Under the pieces are notes generated by a model. That model saw nothing but the letters and a program-made list of their open reading frames with translations, searched no databases and had not been told where the DNA came from. Made by a program: the position numbers and the translations under genes. Shown in pieces: positions 38,668 to 47,686 of a stretch of 51,955 bases of DNA (within the stretch, counting starts at the first letter, position 1; each line of letters starts with the position of its first letter). The DNA lies in the IMG/VR virus record IMGVR_UViG_3300031825_000016, positions 1 to 51,955 of that record. One strand, written 5' to 3'. Source of the stretch: a virus.

Positions 38668-38784
38668 GCCATAGCCCCCCCCATTGTGTCAAAATCACAC
38701 ACAATTTAGGGACCGATGTGGGCAGCTCCAAAAAATACACAGGCCGCGCACATGACCCCCCTCCCCAAAAAGAGGTGATAACGC
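38668..38784. other. cos: Candidate cos region
   Basis: Non-coding, between the HNH-type gene cluster and the small terminase gene. C-runs at both ends (CCCCCCCC near 38676, GACCCCCCTCCCC near 38754), GGCCGCGCAC near 38743, and an inverted ATTGTGT/ACACAAT pair near 38686-38705. Position and composition fit a cos site with TerS-binding repeats. The cut position cannot be read from sequence. Confidence 0.5.
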
Positions 38785-39177
38785 ATGGATGAAGATGCAC
38801 TGAAAAAGGAAAAGTTAGCCAAGAAAAAGCGGATATCCAAAGAGGAAAGAAGACTTCGGGGGAGTTATGGAAAGATACCCGAAGAGCTGATGAAAGTGGC
38901 TGATGGCCTTATTCGTCGTGCTGCTTACATGCGGGTAACACTCGAAGACTACGAAGCGGACTTGGATGACAAAGGCTATGTGGAAATGTTTAGCCAGTCC
39001 GAGCGAACGGATCCTTACGAAAGAGAGCGCCCAGTGGCCCGGCTCTACAATACCATGAACAAAAACTACCAAAGCATAATCAAGCAGTTAGCGGATATGC
39101 TGCCCAAGGAGGCGTTGGCGCCCGGGAAAAAGGGTGATGTAGATGACGGCTTCGACGACTTTGCCGGAAACAAATAG
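38785..39177 (+). CDS. terS: Terminase small subunit
   Basis: 130 residues, ATG after AAAGAGGTGATAACGC. A basic start (KKEKLAKKKRISKEERRLRG) and helices KVADGLIRRAAYMRVTLEDY and RPVARLYNTMNKNYQSIIKQ. Size, helical character and placement before TerL support TerS. It overlaps TerL by 35 bases. Confidence 0.8.
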   Translation: MDEDALKKEKLAKKKRISKEERRLRGSYGKIPEELMKVADGLIRRAAYMRVTLEDYEADLDDKGYVEMFSQSERTDPYERERPVARLYNTMNKNYQSIIKQLADMLPKEALAPGKKGDVDDGFDDFAGNK

Positions 39178-40852
39178 CGTACAGCGCGATTGGTCAAACA
39201 ACCCCATTGTTGAATATTGGAACCAGATAATAACCGGGCAAGAAGTTGTCTCGCTAAAAGTCTACAAGGAATATAAAAAGCTTGTAAGCGATATCTTCAA
39301 TCCTCGGGATCAATGGGTTTATGACCCTAAAAAAGCCAGCCATGCCATTACCTTTATTGAAAAATACTGTAAGCACAGCAAAGGCAAATGGGGCGGAAAG
39401 CCTGTAATCCTGGAACTCTGGGAAAAAGCTTTAATCGCTGCTGCCTTTGGCTTTATAGATAAAAACACTGGACTTCGGAAATACACCGAGGTCCTTTTGA
39501 TTGTGGCTAGAAAGAACGGCAAGTCTACCCTGGCGGCCGCCGTTGGCCTGTATCTCCAGATTGCCGATGGTGAGCATGGGGCGGAAGTGTATGCAGTCGC
39601 AACTAAAAAAGACCAGGCTAAGATCATTTGGAAAGAAGCCAAGCGGATGGTCAGCAAGTCGCCTGTCCTTCGCAAGAGAATCAAGCCTCTGGTCGCTGAG
39701 TTAGTTGGTATTGGCAAGTATGCAGATTCGACCTTCATGCCCCTGGGCTCGGACAGCGATACCTTGGACGGCCTGAACGTTCACGGCGCACTGATGGACG
39801 AAATCCACGCCTGGAAGGACAAGAATCTTTATGACGTAATCTACGACGGCATGTCAGCCCGGGAACAGCCGATGCTCTTTGAAACCACAACAGCCGGCAC
39901 GGTCCGGGAGCTTGTCTATGATGAAAAGTACAGCTATGCCGCCAACGTCATCGAGGGCATAGAGGGATTCGAGGATGAAAGGCTGCTCCCGATAATCTAT
40001 GAACTGGATGACCGCAGCGAATGGACGGATCCTGCTTGCTGGAAGAAGGCCAACCCCGGGCTTGGGACCATAAAGGACCAGCAGAAGTTAGCCGAAAAAG
40101 TTGAGAAGGCAAAGCGGGTACCGGGACAGCTTAGCAATCTTCTGTGCAAGGACTTTAACATCCGGGACACTGTGGCTGGTAGCTGGCTGACCTTTGATGC
40201 AATTAATAACGAAGAGACCTTCACCATGGATGACATCCGGGATTGTTACGCCATCGGGGGCGCGGACTTATCTGCCACCACAGACTTAACCTGCGCGACA
40301 ATCTTGATTATGAAGCCCGGTAGCGAGAAAAAGTATGTCTTGCAAATGTACTTCCTTCCCGAGGAGCTTATTGAGCAACGAGCCAAGGAGGACAAGATCC
40401 CTTATGACAAATGGCGGGAGAGAGGGTTGCTTACAGCCTGTGAAGGGTTCCAGGTTAAATTTACAGACGTTACCGCGTGGTTCATGCAGATGGTTAATGA
40501 GTACGACATAAGGCCGCTATGGGTTTATTACGACAGAGCACTTGCGGGGTATTGGGTTGAAGATATGAAATCACAAGGTTTTGACATGATCAAATGTGCG
40601 CAAGGTGCCTTCACATTTAACCAGCCTATGCGATTAATGGAGGCAGACTTTAAAGCCAAGCTAATCAACTATAACAACAACCCGGTTCTGAAGTGGTGCC
40701 TTACAAATACCAGCGTAGAGCATGATAAGAACGATAATATCAGGCCTATAAAAGGCAGAAGTCAAAGACAAAGGGTTGATGGGACGTTCAGTTTGCTCGA
40801 TGCCTATGTGGGACTCTATGAAAAGATGGCTGATTACCAAGCCTTGATTTAA
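39143..40852 (+). CDS. terL: Terminase large subunit
   Basis: 569 residues. ATPase: Walker A VARKNGKST near 120-128, Walker B HGALMDEIHAW near 213, coupling motif FETTTAGT near 235. Nuclease: GGADLSATTDLT near 370, VYYDRA near 455, RPIKGRSQRQRVDG near 535. Terminase_1 (HK97-type). It packages DNA into the prohead and cuts at cos with TerS and the HNH protein. Confidence 0.95.
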   Translation: MTASTTLPETNSVQRDWSNNPIVEYWNQIITGQEVVSLKVYKEYKKLVSDIFNPRDQWVYDPKKASHAITFIEKYCKHSKGKWGGKPVILELWEKALIAAAFGFIDKNTGLRKYTEVLLIVARKNGKSTLAAAVGLYLQIADGEHGAEVYAVATKKDQAKIIWKEAKRMVSKSPVLRKRIKPLVAELVGIGKYADSTFMPLGSDSDTLDGLNVHGALMDEIHAWKDKNLYDVIYDGMSAREQPMLFETTTAGTVRELVYDEKYSYAANVIEGIEGFEDERLLPIIYELDDRSEWTDPACWKKANPGLGTIKDQQKLAEKVEKAKRVPGQLSNLLCKDFNIRDTVAGSWLTFDAINNEETFTMDDIRDCYAIGGADLSATTDLTCATILIMKPGSEKKYVLQMYFLPEELIEQRAKEDKIPYDKWRERGLLTACEGFQVKFTDVTAWFMQMVNEYDIRPLWVYYDRALAGYWVEDMKSQGFDMIKCAQGAFTFNQPMRLMEADFKAKLINYNNNPVLKWCLTNTSVEHDKNDNIRPIKGRSQRQRVDGTFSLLDAYVGLYEKMADYQALI

Positions 40853-40864
40853 GGGGGTGAGAAT

Positions 40865-42133
40865 TTGAGAGAAAAGCGCAGCCTTTTCCAAACTGTATTC
40901 GGTGTATTGCCGTGGGCGGGAAAACATTTTAGCCGCCTGCAGATGCTCAACGGATACTCCCCGACCTTCACGCCCTGGGGAGGAAAGCCCTATGAGGCGG
41001 ATGTTGTGCGGTCGGCTGTAGATGCCGTGGCCAGGAATGCAGCTAAGCTAAAGGCAAAGCATATTCGCCGCATCGGCAAGGACATAACTCCGATATCAGG
41101 GCAAGTAGAAAACTGTTTGCAGATCAGACCCAACCCGAACATGAATGCCTACGATTTTTTCTATAAGATGGTCACGACCCTGATGATTGACAACAATGCC
41201 TTTGCCTATCCGGTTTGGCAGGGGACACAACTTATTGCAATATGGCCTATTAACTGCACGATAGCTGAGTTCCTAGAGGACGATAGCGGGGAAATCTTTG
41301 TCAGGTTTTACTTCGGGGTGGGTAAACAAGCAATCCTGCCTTACAGCGAGGTCATTCACCTTAGGCGCCACTTCTATAAGGGGGATCTCACCGGCGAAAA
41401 CAACAATGCCATCAACAACACACTGGATGCGGTATTCACCTCAAACCAGGGCATAAGCCAGGCGATAAAATCCAGCGCAAATCTTCGAGGTATTATCAAG
41501 TACCAGGGCATGCTCAAGGACAAAGATATAACCGACAACCGGAACCGCTTTGTCAACGAGTTCATGACCGTCAATAATAACGGCGGCATAGCGGCCCTTG
41601 ATGCCAAGGCGGAATATAAAGAGCTTACGAATGACCCCAAGATAATCAATGCCCCCCAGATGAAGGAACTTCGGGATAACGTCTATCGCTACTTCGGAGT
41701 CAATGAAAAAATCATCATGGGTAACTACAACGAGGACGAATGGGATGCGTTTTATGAATCCACCATTGAGCCCCTGGCCGTGCAACTGTCCTTGGAATTC
41801 ACCTCGAAGCTATTTACCGAGCGAGAGCGGGGCCATGGGAACGAGATTGTATTTGAGTCGAACCGCTTGCAGTACGCCAGCATGAAGACCAAGGTCCTGA
41901 TGGTTGAAAAGATGGTGCCCATGGGCTTGTTGAGTACCAATGAGGCCCGGGAAATATTCAACCTCGCTCCGGTCGAGGGCGGGGAAAAGCGGATCATAAG
42001 CTTGAATTTTGTGGATGCCAACAAGGCTAATCAATACCAATTAGGAGAGGGGGACAATGGTAGTGGTGATGGAAACAACCAAGGAACTACGCCTACTGGA
42101 ACTGAGGGCGGTACAAACAGCACCGGACAGTAA
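40865..42133 (+). CDS. Portal protein (HK97 type)
   Basis: 422 residues from TTG with AAGGGGGTG upstream. VRSAVDAVARNAAKLKAKHI, LQIRPNPNMNAYDFFYKMV, NNAFAYP and YFGVNEKIIMGNYNEDEWD are the usual HK97 portal features. The C-terminus is Gly/Asn/Thr-rich and overlaps the protease gene by 77 bases. It forms the dodecameric vertex for packaging. Confidence 0.93.
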   Translation: MREKRSLFQTVFGVLPWAGKHFSRLQMLNGYSPTFTPWGGKPYEADVVRSAVDAVARNAAKLKAKHIRRIGKDITPISGQVENCLQIRPNPNMNAYDFFYKMVTTLMIDNNAFAYPVWQGTQLIAIWPINCTIAEFLEDDSGEIFVRFYFGVGKQAILPYSEVIHLRRHFYKGDLTGENNNAINNTLDAVFTSNQGISQAIKSSANLRGIIKYQGMLKDKDITDNRNRFVNEFMTVNNNGGIAALDAKAEYKELTNDPKIINAPQMKELRDNVYRYFGVNEKIIMGNYNEDEWDAFYESTIEPLAVQLSLEFTSKLFTERERGHGNEIVFESNRLQYASMKTKVLMVEKMVPMGLLSTNEAREIFNLAPVEGGEKRIISLNFVDANKANQYQLGEGDNGSGDGNNQGTTPTGTEGGTNSTGQ

Positions 42134-42959
42134 TGAAATGATCGTCGAAGGAAGGGCGATCGTTTTTAATTCTCCGACCGTGCTATGGGAGTATGACGGA
42201 ATCAAATATTACGAGGTTGTGGACTCGAAGGCCCTGGACGGTTGCGACATGTCGGATGTTGTATTTAGGTACAACCATTCTGAGGACGTCATGATCATGG
42301 CCAGGACCAGAAAAGGATCTCTGCAGTTAATTAAAGATGACATCGGGCTTAATATCAAGGCCAAGCTATTCGACATTGCACCAGCCCGAGACCTATACAC
42401 CCTGATCAAAGAGGGTGCCATTGACCAAATGAGCTTTTCCTTCGTTGTTGCGGAGGACAGTTATAACCAGGACACCCGGACCAGAACCATCTTGAAGTTC
42501 AAAAAACTGTATGATGTGGCTGCCGTGGATACGGGAGCCTATCAGGATACATCCATTTCCGCAAGGAGTTGGGCAAAGGCGGAGGCCGAGCGCGAGCACA
42601 AGGCGATGGAGGTCGCCGAATTGCGGAAACGGGTTGCCGAAAGGCGTGCACATCCACTCAATAAGAGGCAGGCGGCGGATACTACCTGTCCACATACCTG
42701 TTGTGTGATGTGCAAACAAGCAGACTGCAATCAACGAATGGATTGCTGCCAAGCCTGCATGATGAATTGCCAAGAGATGTGCCAGGAATGCGAACAGACT
42801 TGCAAAATGGGATGTTGCACGATGTGCCAGGCCCAATGCCAAACAGTATGTGCGGCATGTAGTAAGACTGACTGCTCTATGCACCAGGTAATGAGTGAGC
42901 GCAAAGCGCTGGAGAGCGCCGAGATCAGAAAGAAACTCATTGCCAAAACCTATCTTTAA
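42057..42959 (+). CDS. Prohead protease with 19-cysteine C-terminal domain
   Basis: 300 residues. ATG 42057 with GGAGAGGGGG upstream; ATG 42069 is possible. Residues 10-175 form an HK97-type S78 protease: MIVEGRAIVF, catalytic His in RYNHSED (near 74), Ser in MSFSFVV (near 126). Residues about 211-275 hold 19 Cys in 65, spaced C-C and 3-4 apart as along helices, with several His and Met. The last 25 residues are a normal charged helix. The enzyme should process the capsid N-terminus. The Cys-rich part is not a normal feature of this family and looks metal-binding. Confidence 0.9.
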   Translation: MVVVMETTKELRLLELRAVQTAPDSNEMIVEGRAIVFNSPTVLWEYDGIKYYEVVDSKALDGCDMSDVVFRYNHSEDVMIMARTRKGSLQLIKDDIGLNIKAKLFDIAPARDLYTLIKEGAIDQMSFSFVVAEDSYNQDTRTRTILKFKKLYDVAAVDTGAYQDTSISARSWAKAEAEREHKAMEVAELRKRVAERRAHPLNKRQAADTTCPHTCCVMCKQADCNQRMDCCQACMMNCQEMCQECEQTCKMGCCTMCQAQCQTVCAACSKTDCSMHQVMSERKALESAEIRKKLIAKTYL

Positions 42960-42978
42960 AAACGAAAGGGGTAAGACC

Positions 42979-44181
42979 ATGTACGAAAAGAGATTTACCG
43001 AAATTGCCGCCCGCAAGTTAGAGATCCGCGCCATGCTTGAGGGTAACGAGCAAGTTGATATGGACAAGATCACCAAGGAGCTCCAGGATCTTGAGGCTGA
43101 GGAAAAACAACTGCGAGCCCGGATTCAAAAAATCGAGGAACTGAGGGGTGGAACACCTGGTGCGGTACCGCCTGCAGGAACAGTACCCGGCACCACTCCT
43201 CCCGCTGGAGAATTCCGTTCTGTCGAAACCTTCGGGCAGCTCCCCGAGAATCGTGATGCCAAAACAAAGGAAGAGGCCGAGAAGCGCGGTAAGGCCCTCA
43301 AGGAAAATCGGTCCGTAACCATTGGCTCTTCCAGTGTCATCTCTCCCCGGCCCCAGGCCACCGATATTCGCCCCTACTTTAATCAGGTATCCAGCCTGAT
43401 TGACTTGGTGACCACCAGGACACTGCAAGGCGGCGAAAGCTTCAGGCAGCCATACCTTACCGGGTGGGGCACCGGAGATTATAAGACTGAGAGTACGGAC
43501 TACGCTGACTCCGATGTCACCTTCGACTATGCTGAAATGCTCAAGGCCAAAGTCACTGCCTACTCCGAAGATTCGGAAGAAGTTCTGAAATTACCATCCG
43601 CTGATTATGACGGTGAAGTTACCCGGGGCATAACCATCGCCTTGAGGAAGAAAATGACTCGCGAGATCTTGGTTGGTACCGGCGCAACGAATCACCTTGC
43701 TGGTATCTTCTCTGCCGCTGCCACCGCGATTGACGCCGCAACAGACATTGAGCTTATCGCCATCGATGAAACAACCCTGGACGACATCATCTATAGCTAT
43801 GGCGGCGACGAGAACGTCGAAGATGTTGCGGTCCTGGTCTTGAACAAGAAAGATCTGAAAGCCTTCGCAAAACTGCGTGATGCTGATGGCCAGCGGATCT
43901 ACAAGGTTGTCGCTAACGGCAACACCGGTACCATTGACGGAATTCCTTATGTCATCAACTCCGCTTGCAAGGCTGTAACCGATGTGTCTACGAACGCCGG
44001 GGAGTATGCCATGGCATACGGTCCCTTGTCCAATTACATGGTCACCCTCTTCGCAGACATCGATATCCAGCGGTCCACCGATTACAAATTCAAGCAGGGC
44101 ATGATCGCTCACAGGGGCTCCGTGTTCGCCGGCGGCAACGTGGTATCCAAGAACGGCTTCCTCCGTGTGAAGAAAGGTTAA
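42979..44181 (+). CDS. Major capsid protein (HK97 fold)
   Basis: 400 residues; ATG 42979 after GAAAGGGGTAAGACC, not the upstream start inside the protease gene. Residues 1-105 form a charged helical delta/scaffold region (AARKLEIRAMLEGNEQVDMD, LQDLEAEEKQLRARIQKIEE) and a Pro/Gly-rich linker, expected to be removed by the protease. Residues about 110-400 are the HK97 fold: VSSLIDLVTTRTLQGGESF, KMTREILVGTGATNHLAGI, DYKFKQGMIAHRGSVFAGGN. Confidence 0.93.
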   Translation: MYEKRFTEIAARKLEIRAMLEGNEQVDMDKITKELQDLEAEEKQLRARIQKIEELRGGTPGAVPPAGTVPGTTPPAGEFRSVETFGQLPENRDAKTKEEAEKRGKALKENRSVTIGSSSVISPRPQATDIRPYFNQVSSLIDLVTTRTLQGGESFRQPYLTGWGTGDYKTESTDYADSDVTFDYAEMLKAKVTAYSEDSEEVLKLPSADYDGEVTRGITIALRKKMTREILVGTGATNHLAGIFSAAATAIDAATDIELIAIDETTLDDIIYSYGGDENVEDVAVLVLNKKDLKAFAKLRDADGQRIYKVVANGNTGTIDGIPYVINSACKAVTDVSTNAGEYAMAYGPLSNYMVTLFADIDIQRSTDYKFKQGMIAHRGSVFAGGNVVSKNGFLRVKKG

Positions 44182-44192
44182 GGTGATCGCAC

Positions 44193-45125
44193 ATGAGAGT
44201 TGGATTTAACCCGAAGGGCGGGAACATCAAAACCGATGTTCCCGGTCTCTCTATTGACCGGGCCTTCCTGGCTCATTACCAGGTAGCTGCAGCTGATGCC
44301 GTGGCAGTCAGCGCAAACGGCGTGGCAGTAGCCAACCTGGGCGCCGCTACTCAAAGCAAAACGACTGGAATAACTAATCCGGCTGTCCCCAGGGCCCTGA
44401 GTATCGTCGGAAACGTCGCAGGGATAACGGGCGACGTGGTTGTCACCGGCAAAAATTTTGCCCTTGAAACAATCAGTGAGACTTTGGCCCTAAACGGCGT
44501 AACCACCGTCCAGGGGAGCAAGGCTTTCAAAGAGGTAGACAGCATCGCCTTGCCGGTCCAGGTCCACACGCCGGTAGCCCAGGTTGAAACCGCGACAGCC
44601 GTCGGTACAATATCCACCGCTGGGAACGCTGCTGTAGTGGTAACCGCTGCAGGAATGACTGGTTCGCCCAAAACCATCTCAGTCGCTGTGGCCCTTAGCG
44701 ACAACGCATCTGCGATAGCCGGTAAAATCAGGACAGCTCTTGCTGCTGATGTTGATGTAGCAGCCTTGTTTGTAGTGAGTGGCGCAACGGACAAAGTAAT
44801 TCTGACCGCCAAAACCCCGGCGGCCAACGACGCCACGCTGAACATCTCCATTGACAATGGGACTTGTGCGGGCATTACTACGGCTGCCAGTTCCGCCGAT
44901 ACGACCGCAGGTGTGCCGTATGATATCGTGTCGGTCGGTTTCAATGACAAGCTGGGCCTACCCTATAAGCTGGCGCACAACACCGTTCGGGACGCCTTCC
45001 TGAACAACGTCAAGGAAGGTACAACTCCGACGGTAACGGTCAGCACTACAGCCATCGAGAGCAACACCATTGACCTGAACAGTGCCTTAGACGGCCATGT
45101 AGTAGACGTTTACCTATACGTCTAG
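44193..45125 (+). CDS. Capsid decoration / head protein with Ig-like insert
   Basis: 310 residues. The outer parts (1-125 and 240-310) are beta-type with conserved VGFNPKGGNIKTDVPG and LGLPYKLAHNTVRDAF. Residues about 130-235 form an inserted repeat-like domain (TATAVGTISTAGNAAVVVTA, NASAIAGKIRTALAADVDVA) seen as a mobile domain in many phage structural proteins. Directly downstream of the capsid gene, so decoration or head-fibre protein is likely. Confidence 0.6.
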   Translation: MRVGFNPKGGNIKTDVPGLSIDRAFLAHYQVAAADAVAVSANGVAVANLGAATQSKTTGITNPAVPRALSIVGNVAGITGDVVVTGKNFALETISETLALNGVTTVQGSKAFKEVDSIALPVQVHTPVAQVETATAVGTISTAGNAAVVVTAAGMTGSPKTISVAVALSDNASAIAGKIRTALAADVDVAALFVVSGATDKVILTAKTPAANDATLNISIDNGTCAGITTAASSADTTAGVPYDIVSVGFNDKLGLPYKLAHNTVRDAFLNNVKEGTTPTVTVSTTAIESNTIDLNSALDGHVVDVYLYV

Positions 45126-45136
45126 GAGGAGAGGCC

Positions 45137-45643
45137 ATGGACTTGCTGCCATACGTTAAGCCGGCCCTGCGGATTACCGTGGACGCCTTTGACATTGAGA
45201 TTCAAGACTTGATAGACGCTGCCATGGCCGACCTCATTCTGGCCGGAGTGGCAGCAGACAAAGCGGTAGGGACGGACCCGTTGATAAAACGGGCCGTCAC
45301 CACTTACTGCAAGGCGAACTTTGGTTTTGACAATCCGGATGCCGACCGACTGCAGATGTCCTTCGACCTTCTTAAACGGCACCTAACCCTAGCGCAAGAC
45401 TATATCTGCCACGCCGTCACATTTATGGTCACGACTGGCGGGGTACCTGTTAAGGGTGCAAGCATTACCTTGAACGACGAAACCAAGGCATCTAATTCGC
45501 TTGGCGTTGCCGTGTTCAGTGTAATTGAATTGGAAGTAGACTTCGATTACATGATCACCAAGGACGGCTACATGGATTACAGTGGTTCGGTTTACGTCGA
45601 CGGGAATGAATCTGTGTTGGTGGTGATGGCCGATGTTGTTTAG
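45137..45643 (+). CDS. Head-tail connector (gp6-like) fused to Ig-like domain
   Basis: 168 residues. Residues 1-92 are a gp6-type adaptor (LLPYVKPALRITVDAFDIEI, DLIDAAMADLILAG, LIKRAVTTYCKANFG). Residues about 95-168 form a CarboxypepD_reg/Ig-like beta domain (GGVPVKGASITLNDETKASN, DGYMDYSGSVYVDGNESV). The adaptor joins portal and tail. The extra domain would project outward and may aid attachment. Confidence 0.75.
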   Translation: MDLLPYVKPALRITVDAFDIEIQDLIDAAMADLILAGVAADKAVGTDPLIKRAVTTYCKANFGFDNPDADRLQMSFDLLKRHLTLAQDYICHAVTFMVTTGGVPVKGASITLNDETKASNSLGVAVFSVIELEVDFDYMITKDGYMDYSGSVYVDGNESVLVVMADVV

Positions 45644-45938
45644 GGATGTAGTCGACCTTATTGCAGTAAGTAATTCCGAAAATGGTATGGGCGATATTAC
45701 CGAAGGAAAATTCAGTCGGCAAGTTTTTGCAAATAGAAAGTCCATTGGGCGAAATGAATTTTATCAAGCATTTGCAGTTGGGTTAAGGCCTGAGCTCACC
45801 TTTGAGGTTCGCGTTGCCGAATATCAGGGTGAAAGGAAGCTCTCCTATTCCGGAAAAGAGTACAACATCATCCGGACATACGACAAGAACGGGGAAATAA
45901 TCGAGCTCATCTGCTCCGGCTTGGTAAACAAGGAGTGA
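45633..45938 (+). CDS. Head closure / head-tail joining protein
   Basis: 101 residues, ATG overlapping the previous gene by 11 bases. ITEGKFSRQVFANRKSIGRN, LTFEVRVAEYQGERKLSYSG, YNIIRTYDKNGEIIELIC follow the Phage_H_T_join/gp16 pattern. It seals the packaged head. Confidence 0.8.
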   Translation: MLFRDVVDLIAVSNSENGMGDITEGKFSRQVFANRKSIGRNEFYQAFAVGLRPELTFEVRVAEYQGERKLSYSGKEYNIIRTYDKNGEIIELICSGLVNKE

Positions 45939-45942
45939 TCCT

Positions 45943-46392
45943 ATGGCTTCAGTTCCGAGCCCAATAAAGATCAAAAAAGATGGTGTCGAATACGTTTCGA
46001 AGGTTGACCGCGCAAAATACCTGATGGTTGAGCTTGAAAGGGCTGCCTTACGTGACGTGGGGAAGCTTATACGCCGAAGGGCCATGCAAGAAGCCCGAAA
46101 GCTAAGGGGCTTAAAAAAGGGCAAGAGGGTCCCGCATGCCTTTCAGTATTGGGTGCGAAAGCGAGATGCAGACTTGCAGGTAGGCATCAAGCACAATACA
46201 TGGTACGGCGTCTTACAGGAACTTGGTGACAGAAATCATCCCCAGAAAAGCATCCTGAGAAATGCAGCCTTTGATAACATCGATGAAATCCGGCGCATTG
46301 AGGGTATGTACCTCAAGGAGATCGAGGATGAGAACAGGGCACTTGGCTTGATTCAAGAGGACAATGAGGGGGAGAATCCGGACGATGATTGA
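45943..46392 (+). CDS. HK97 gp10-like tail completion protein
   Basis: 149 residues. VELERAALRDVGKLIRRRAM, QYWVRKRDADLQVGIKHNTW, YGVLQELGDRNHPQKSILRN are characteristic of the HK97 gp10 family. Acidic C-terminal tail. Overlaps the next gene. Confidence 0.85.
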   Translation: MASVPSPIKIKKDGVEYVSKVDRAKYLMVELERAALRDVGKLIRRRAMQEARKLRGLKKGKRVPHAFQYWVRKRDADLQVGIKHNTWYGVLQELGDRNHPQKSILRNAAFDNIDEIRRIEGMYLKEIEDENRALGLIQEDNEGENPDDD

Positions 46393-46774
46393 GCTAAGAA
46401 GGACATTGACCACATACTTAAAGTCCGTTCATCCCAGGGTATTCTTCCAAGTCGCTCCGGACGATGCCGTTTACCCTTATCTCGTCCTGGACTTCCCCAA
46501 TGATGCTCCTGACGGTGAAGGGCTAGAGGTTGTAGTGGTTGACATCGATGGCTGGGACGATGATACGGACACGACCGCCCTGGAAGCACTCATGGCCGCT
46601 GTTAATGGTAATGGCGACAGGGAAACCCCAACTGGATTAAACCATCGGACTTTAAAAACGGACACATTGGTGGCGTCTTTTTATATTGACAGGAAACTTC
46701 CACTCAGGGACACCGACCCGCGCTTAAGACGAAGGAAATATGTCTACCAGGCAAGGCTATTCGAAAGGACGTGA
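46385..46774 (+). CDS. Tail terminator protein
   Basis: 129 residues; ATG 46385 overlaps the previous stop. LTTYLKSVHPRVFFQVAPDD, YPYLVLDFP and VVDIDGWDDDTDTTALEALM, LASFYIDRKL-type beta strands fit the Gp11/minor tail U-type terminator. Position between gp10-like and tube genes supports this. Confidence 0.75.
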   Translation: MIELRRTLTTYLKSVHPRVFFQVAPDDAVYPYLVLDFPNDAPDGEGLEVVVVDIDGWDDDTDTTALEALMAAVNGNGDRETPTGLNHRTLKTDTLVASFYIDRKLPLRDTDPRLRRRKYVYQARLFERT

Positions 46775-46778
46775 TCAA

Positions 46779-47633
46779 ATGGGCGATTTGACTCAAGAGC
46801 AACTCGAAAATATACAGATTGACTACGGAATCATTTACGCCGATTACGGCGAAGTCACCCAAAAGCAACTTGGTCCCACTCGCGGAGGCGGCGAGTTTAA
46901 AGCCATTGGGAAGATTAAGGAAATTGAGGTTGATGGGATAAGGGGCAAGGCCAAGGGCCTGCAGTATTACGAGGAAATAAACGCCGCGCTGATTGTCAAG
47001 ATCCTTGATACAACCCTTGAAACTCTTGCACTGGCAATGCCCCATGCCGACCTTTCTGCGGGTGTCTTGAAAAACACCACGGGTGGAGTTATCATACCAG
47101 CCACCAAATACCTCAAAAACATAACCATGTTTGCCAAGGTTACTGGCGGTGGGTATAAGAAAATCACTCTTTATAACGCCATGAATGAAAACGACTTCCA
47201 GATGGCGGCAAAGCCCAAGGGTGAAAGCGAGATTGCGCTTGAGGTGTGGGCACATTGGGACCCGGCAAACCCGGTGGATCTGTACAAAATCGAAGACGTC
47301 GGCACCCTGACTACCGATACAACCAAGCCGACAGCAACCACAACCCCGGCTGATGCAGCGACTGGCGTAGTTGTATCCGCTAATCTGACCGCCCTGTTCA
47401 GCGAAGCCATTAGAACCGGAGACATCATTTCGGATAACTTCCTGCTGATCAAAGCTAGTGACGGAACTATCATAGCCGGGGCATTGACTTACGATGCCGG
47501 CACTCTGACAGCGACCTTTAACCCGACCTCGGACCTAAATGCACTCACCGCTTACATCTGGACTATTTCCAGAGTACGTGACAATGCTGGCAATGTAATG
47601 AATCCGAAGGTAGTTAATTTCACAACTGCCTAA
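46779..47633 (+). CDS. Major tail (tube) protein with C-terminal Big_5-like domain
   Basis: 284 residues; ATG 46779 after AAAGGACGTGATCAA. Residues 1-185 form the tube domain (GIIYADYGEVTQKQLGPTRG, GEFKAIGKIKEIEVDGIRGK, AALIVKILDTT). Residues about 190-284 are an Ig-like Big_5 domain (TKPTATTTPADAATGVVVSA, NLTALFSEAI, VRDNAGNVMNPKVVNF). The extra domain would decorate the tube surface. Confidence 0.85.
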   Translation: MGDLTQEQLENIQIDYGIIYADYGEVTQKQLGPTRGGGEFKAIGKIKEIEVDGIRGKAKGLQYYEEINAALIVKILDTTLETLALAMPHADLSAGVLKNTTGGVIIPATKYLKNITMFAKVTGGGYKKITLYNAMNENDFQMAAKPKGESEIALEVWAHWDPANPVDLYKIEDVGTLTTDTTKPTATTTPADAATGVVVSANLTALFSEAIRTGDIISDNFLLIKASDGTIIAGALTYDAGTLTATFNPTSDLNALTAYIWTISRVRDNAGNVMNPKVVNFTTA

Positions 47634-47640
47634 TACGACT

Positions 47641-47674
47641 GATGGGGCCAGGTGTTATCCCGGCCCCATCTTTT
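47641..47674 (+). terminator. Intrinsic terminator inside tail operon
   Basis: GATGGGGCC (47641-47649) pairs with GGCCCCATC (47662-47670), then TTTT. It follows the tube gene and would lower expression of chaperone and tape measure relative to tube. Confidence 0.8.
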
Positions 47675-47686
47675 AGGAGGATGTCC

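Noticed and set aside
42393-43076. 227-codon minus-strand ORF rich in His/Leu
   Set aside because: Antisense of the Cys-rich part of the prohead protease; its length results from that codon usage.
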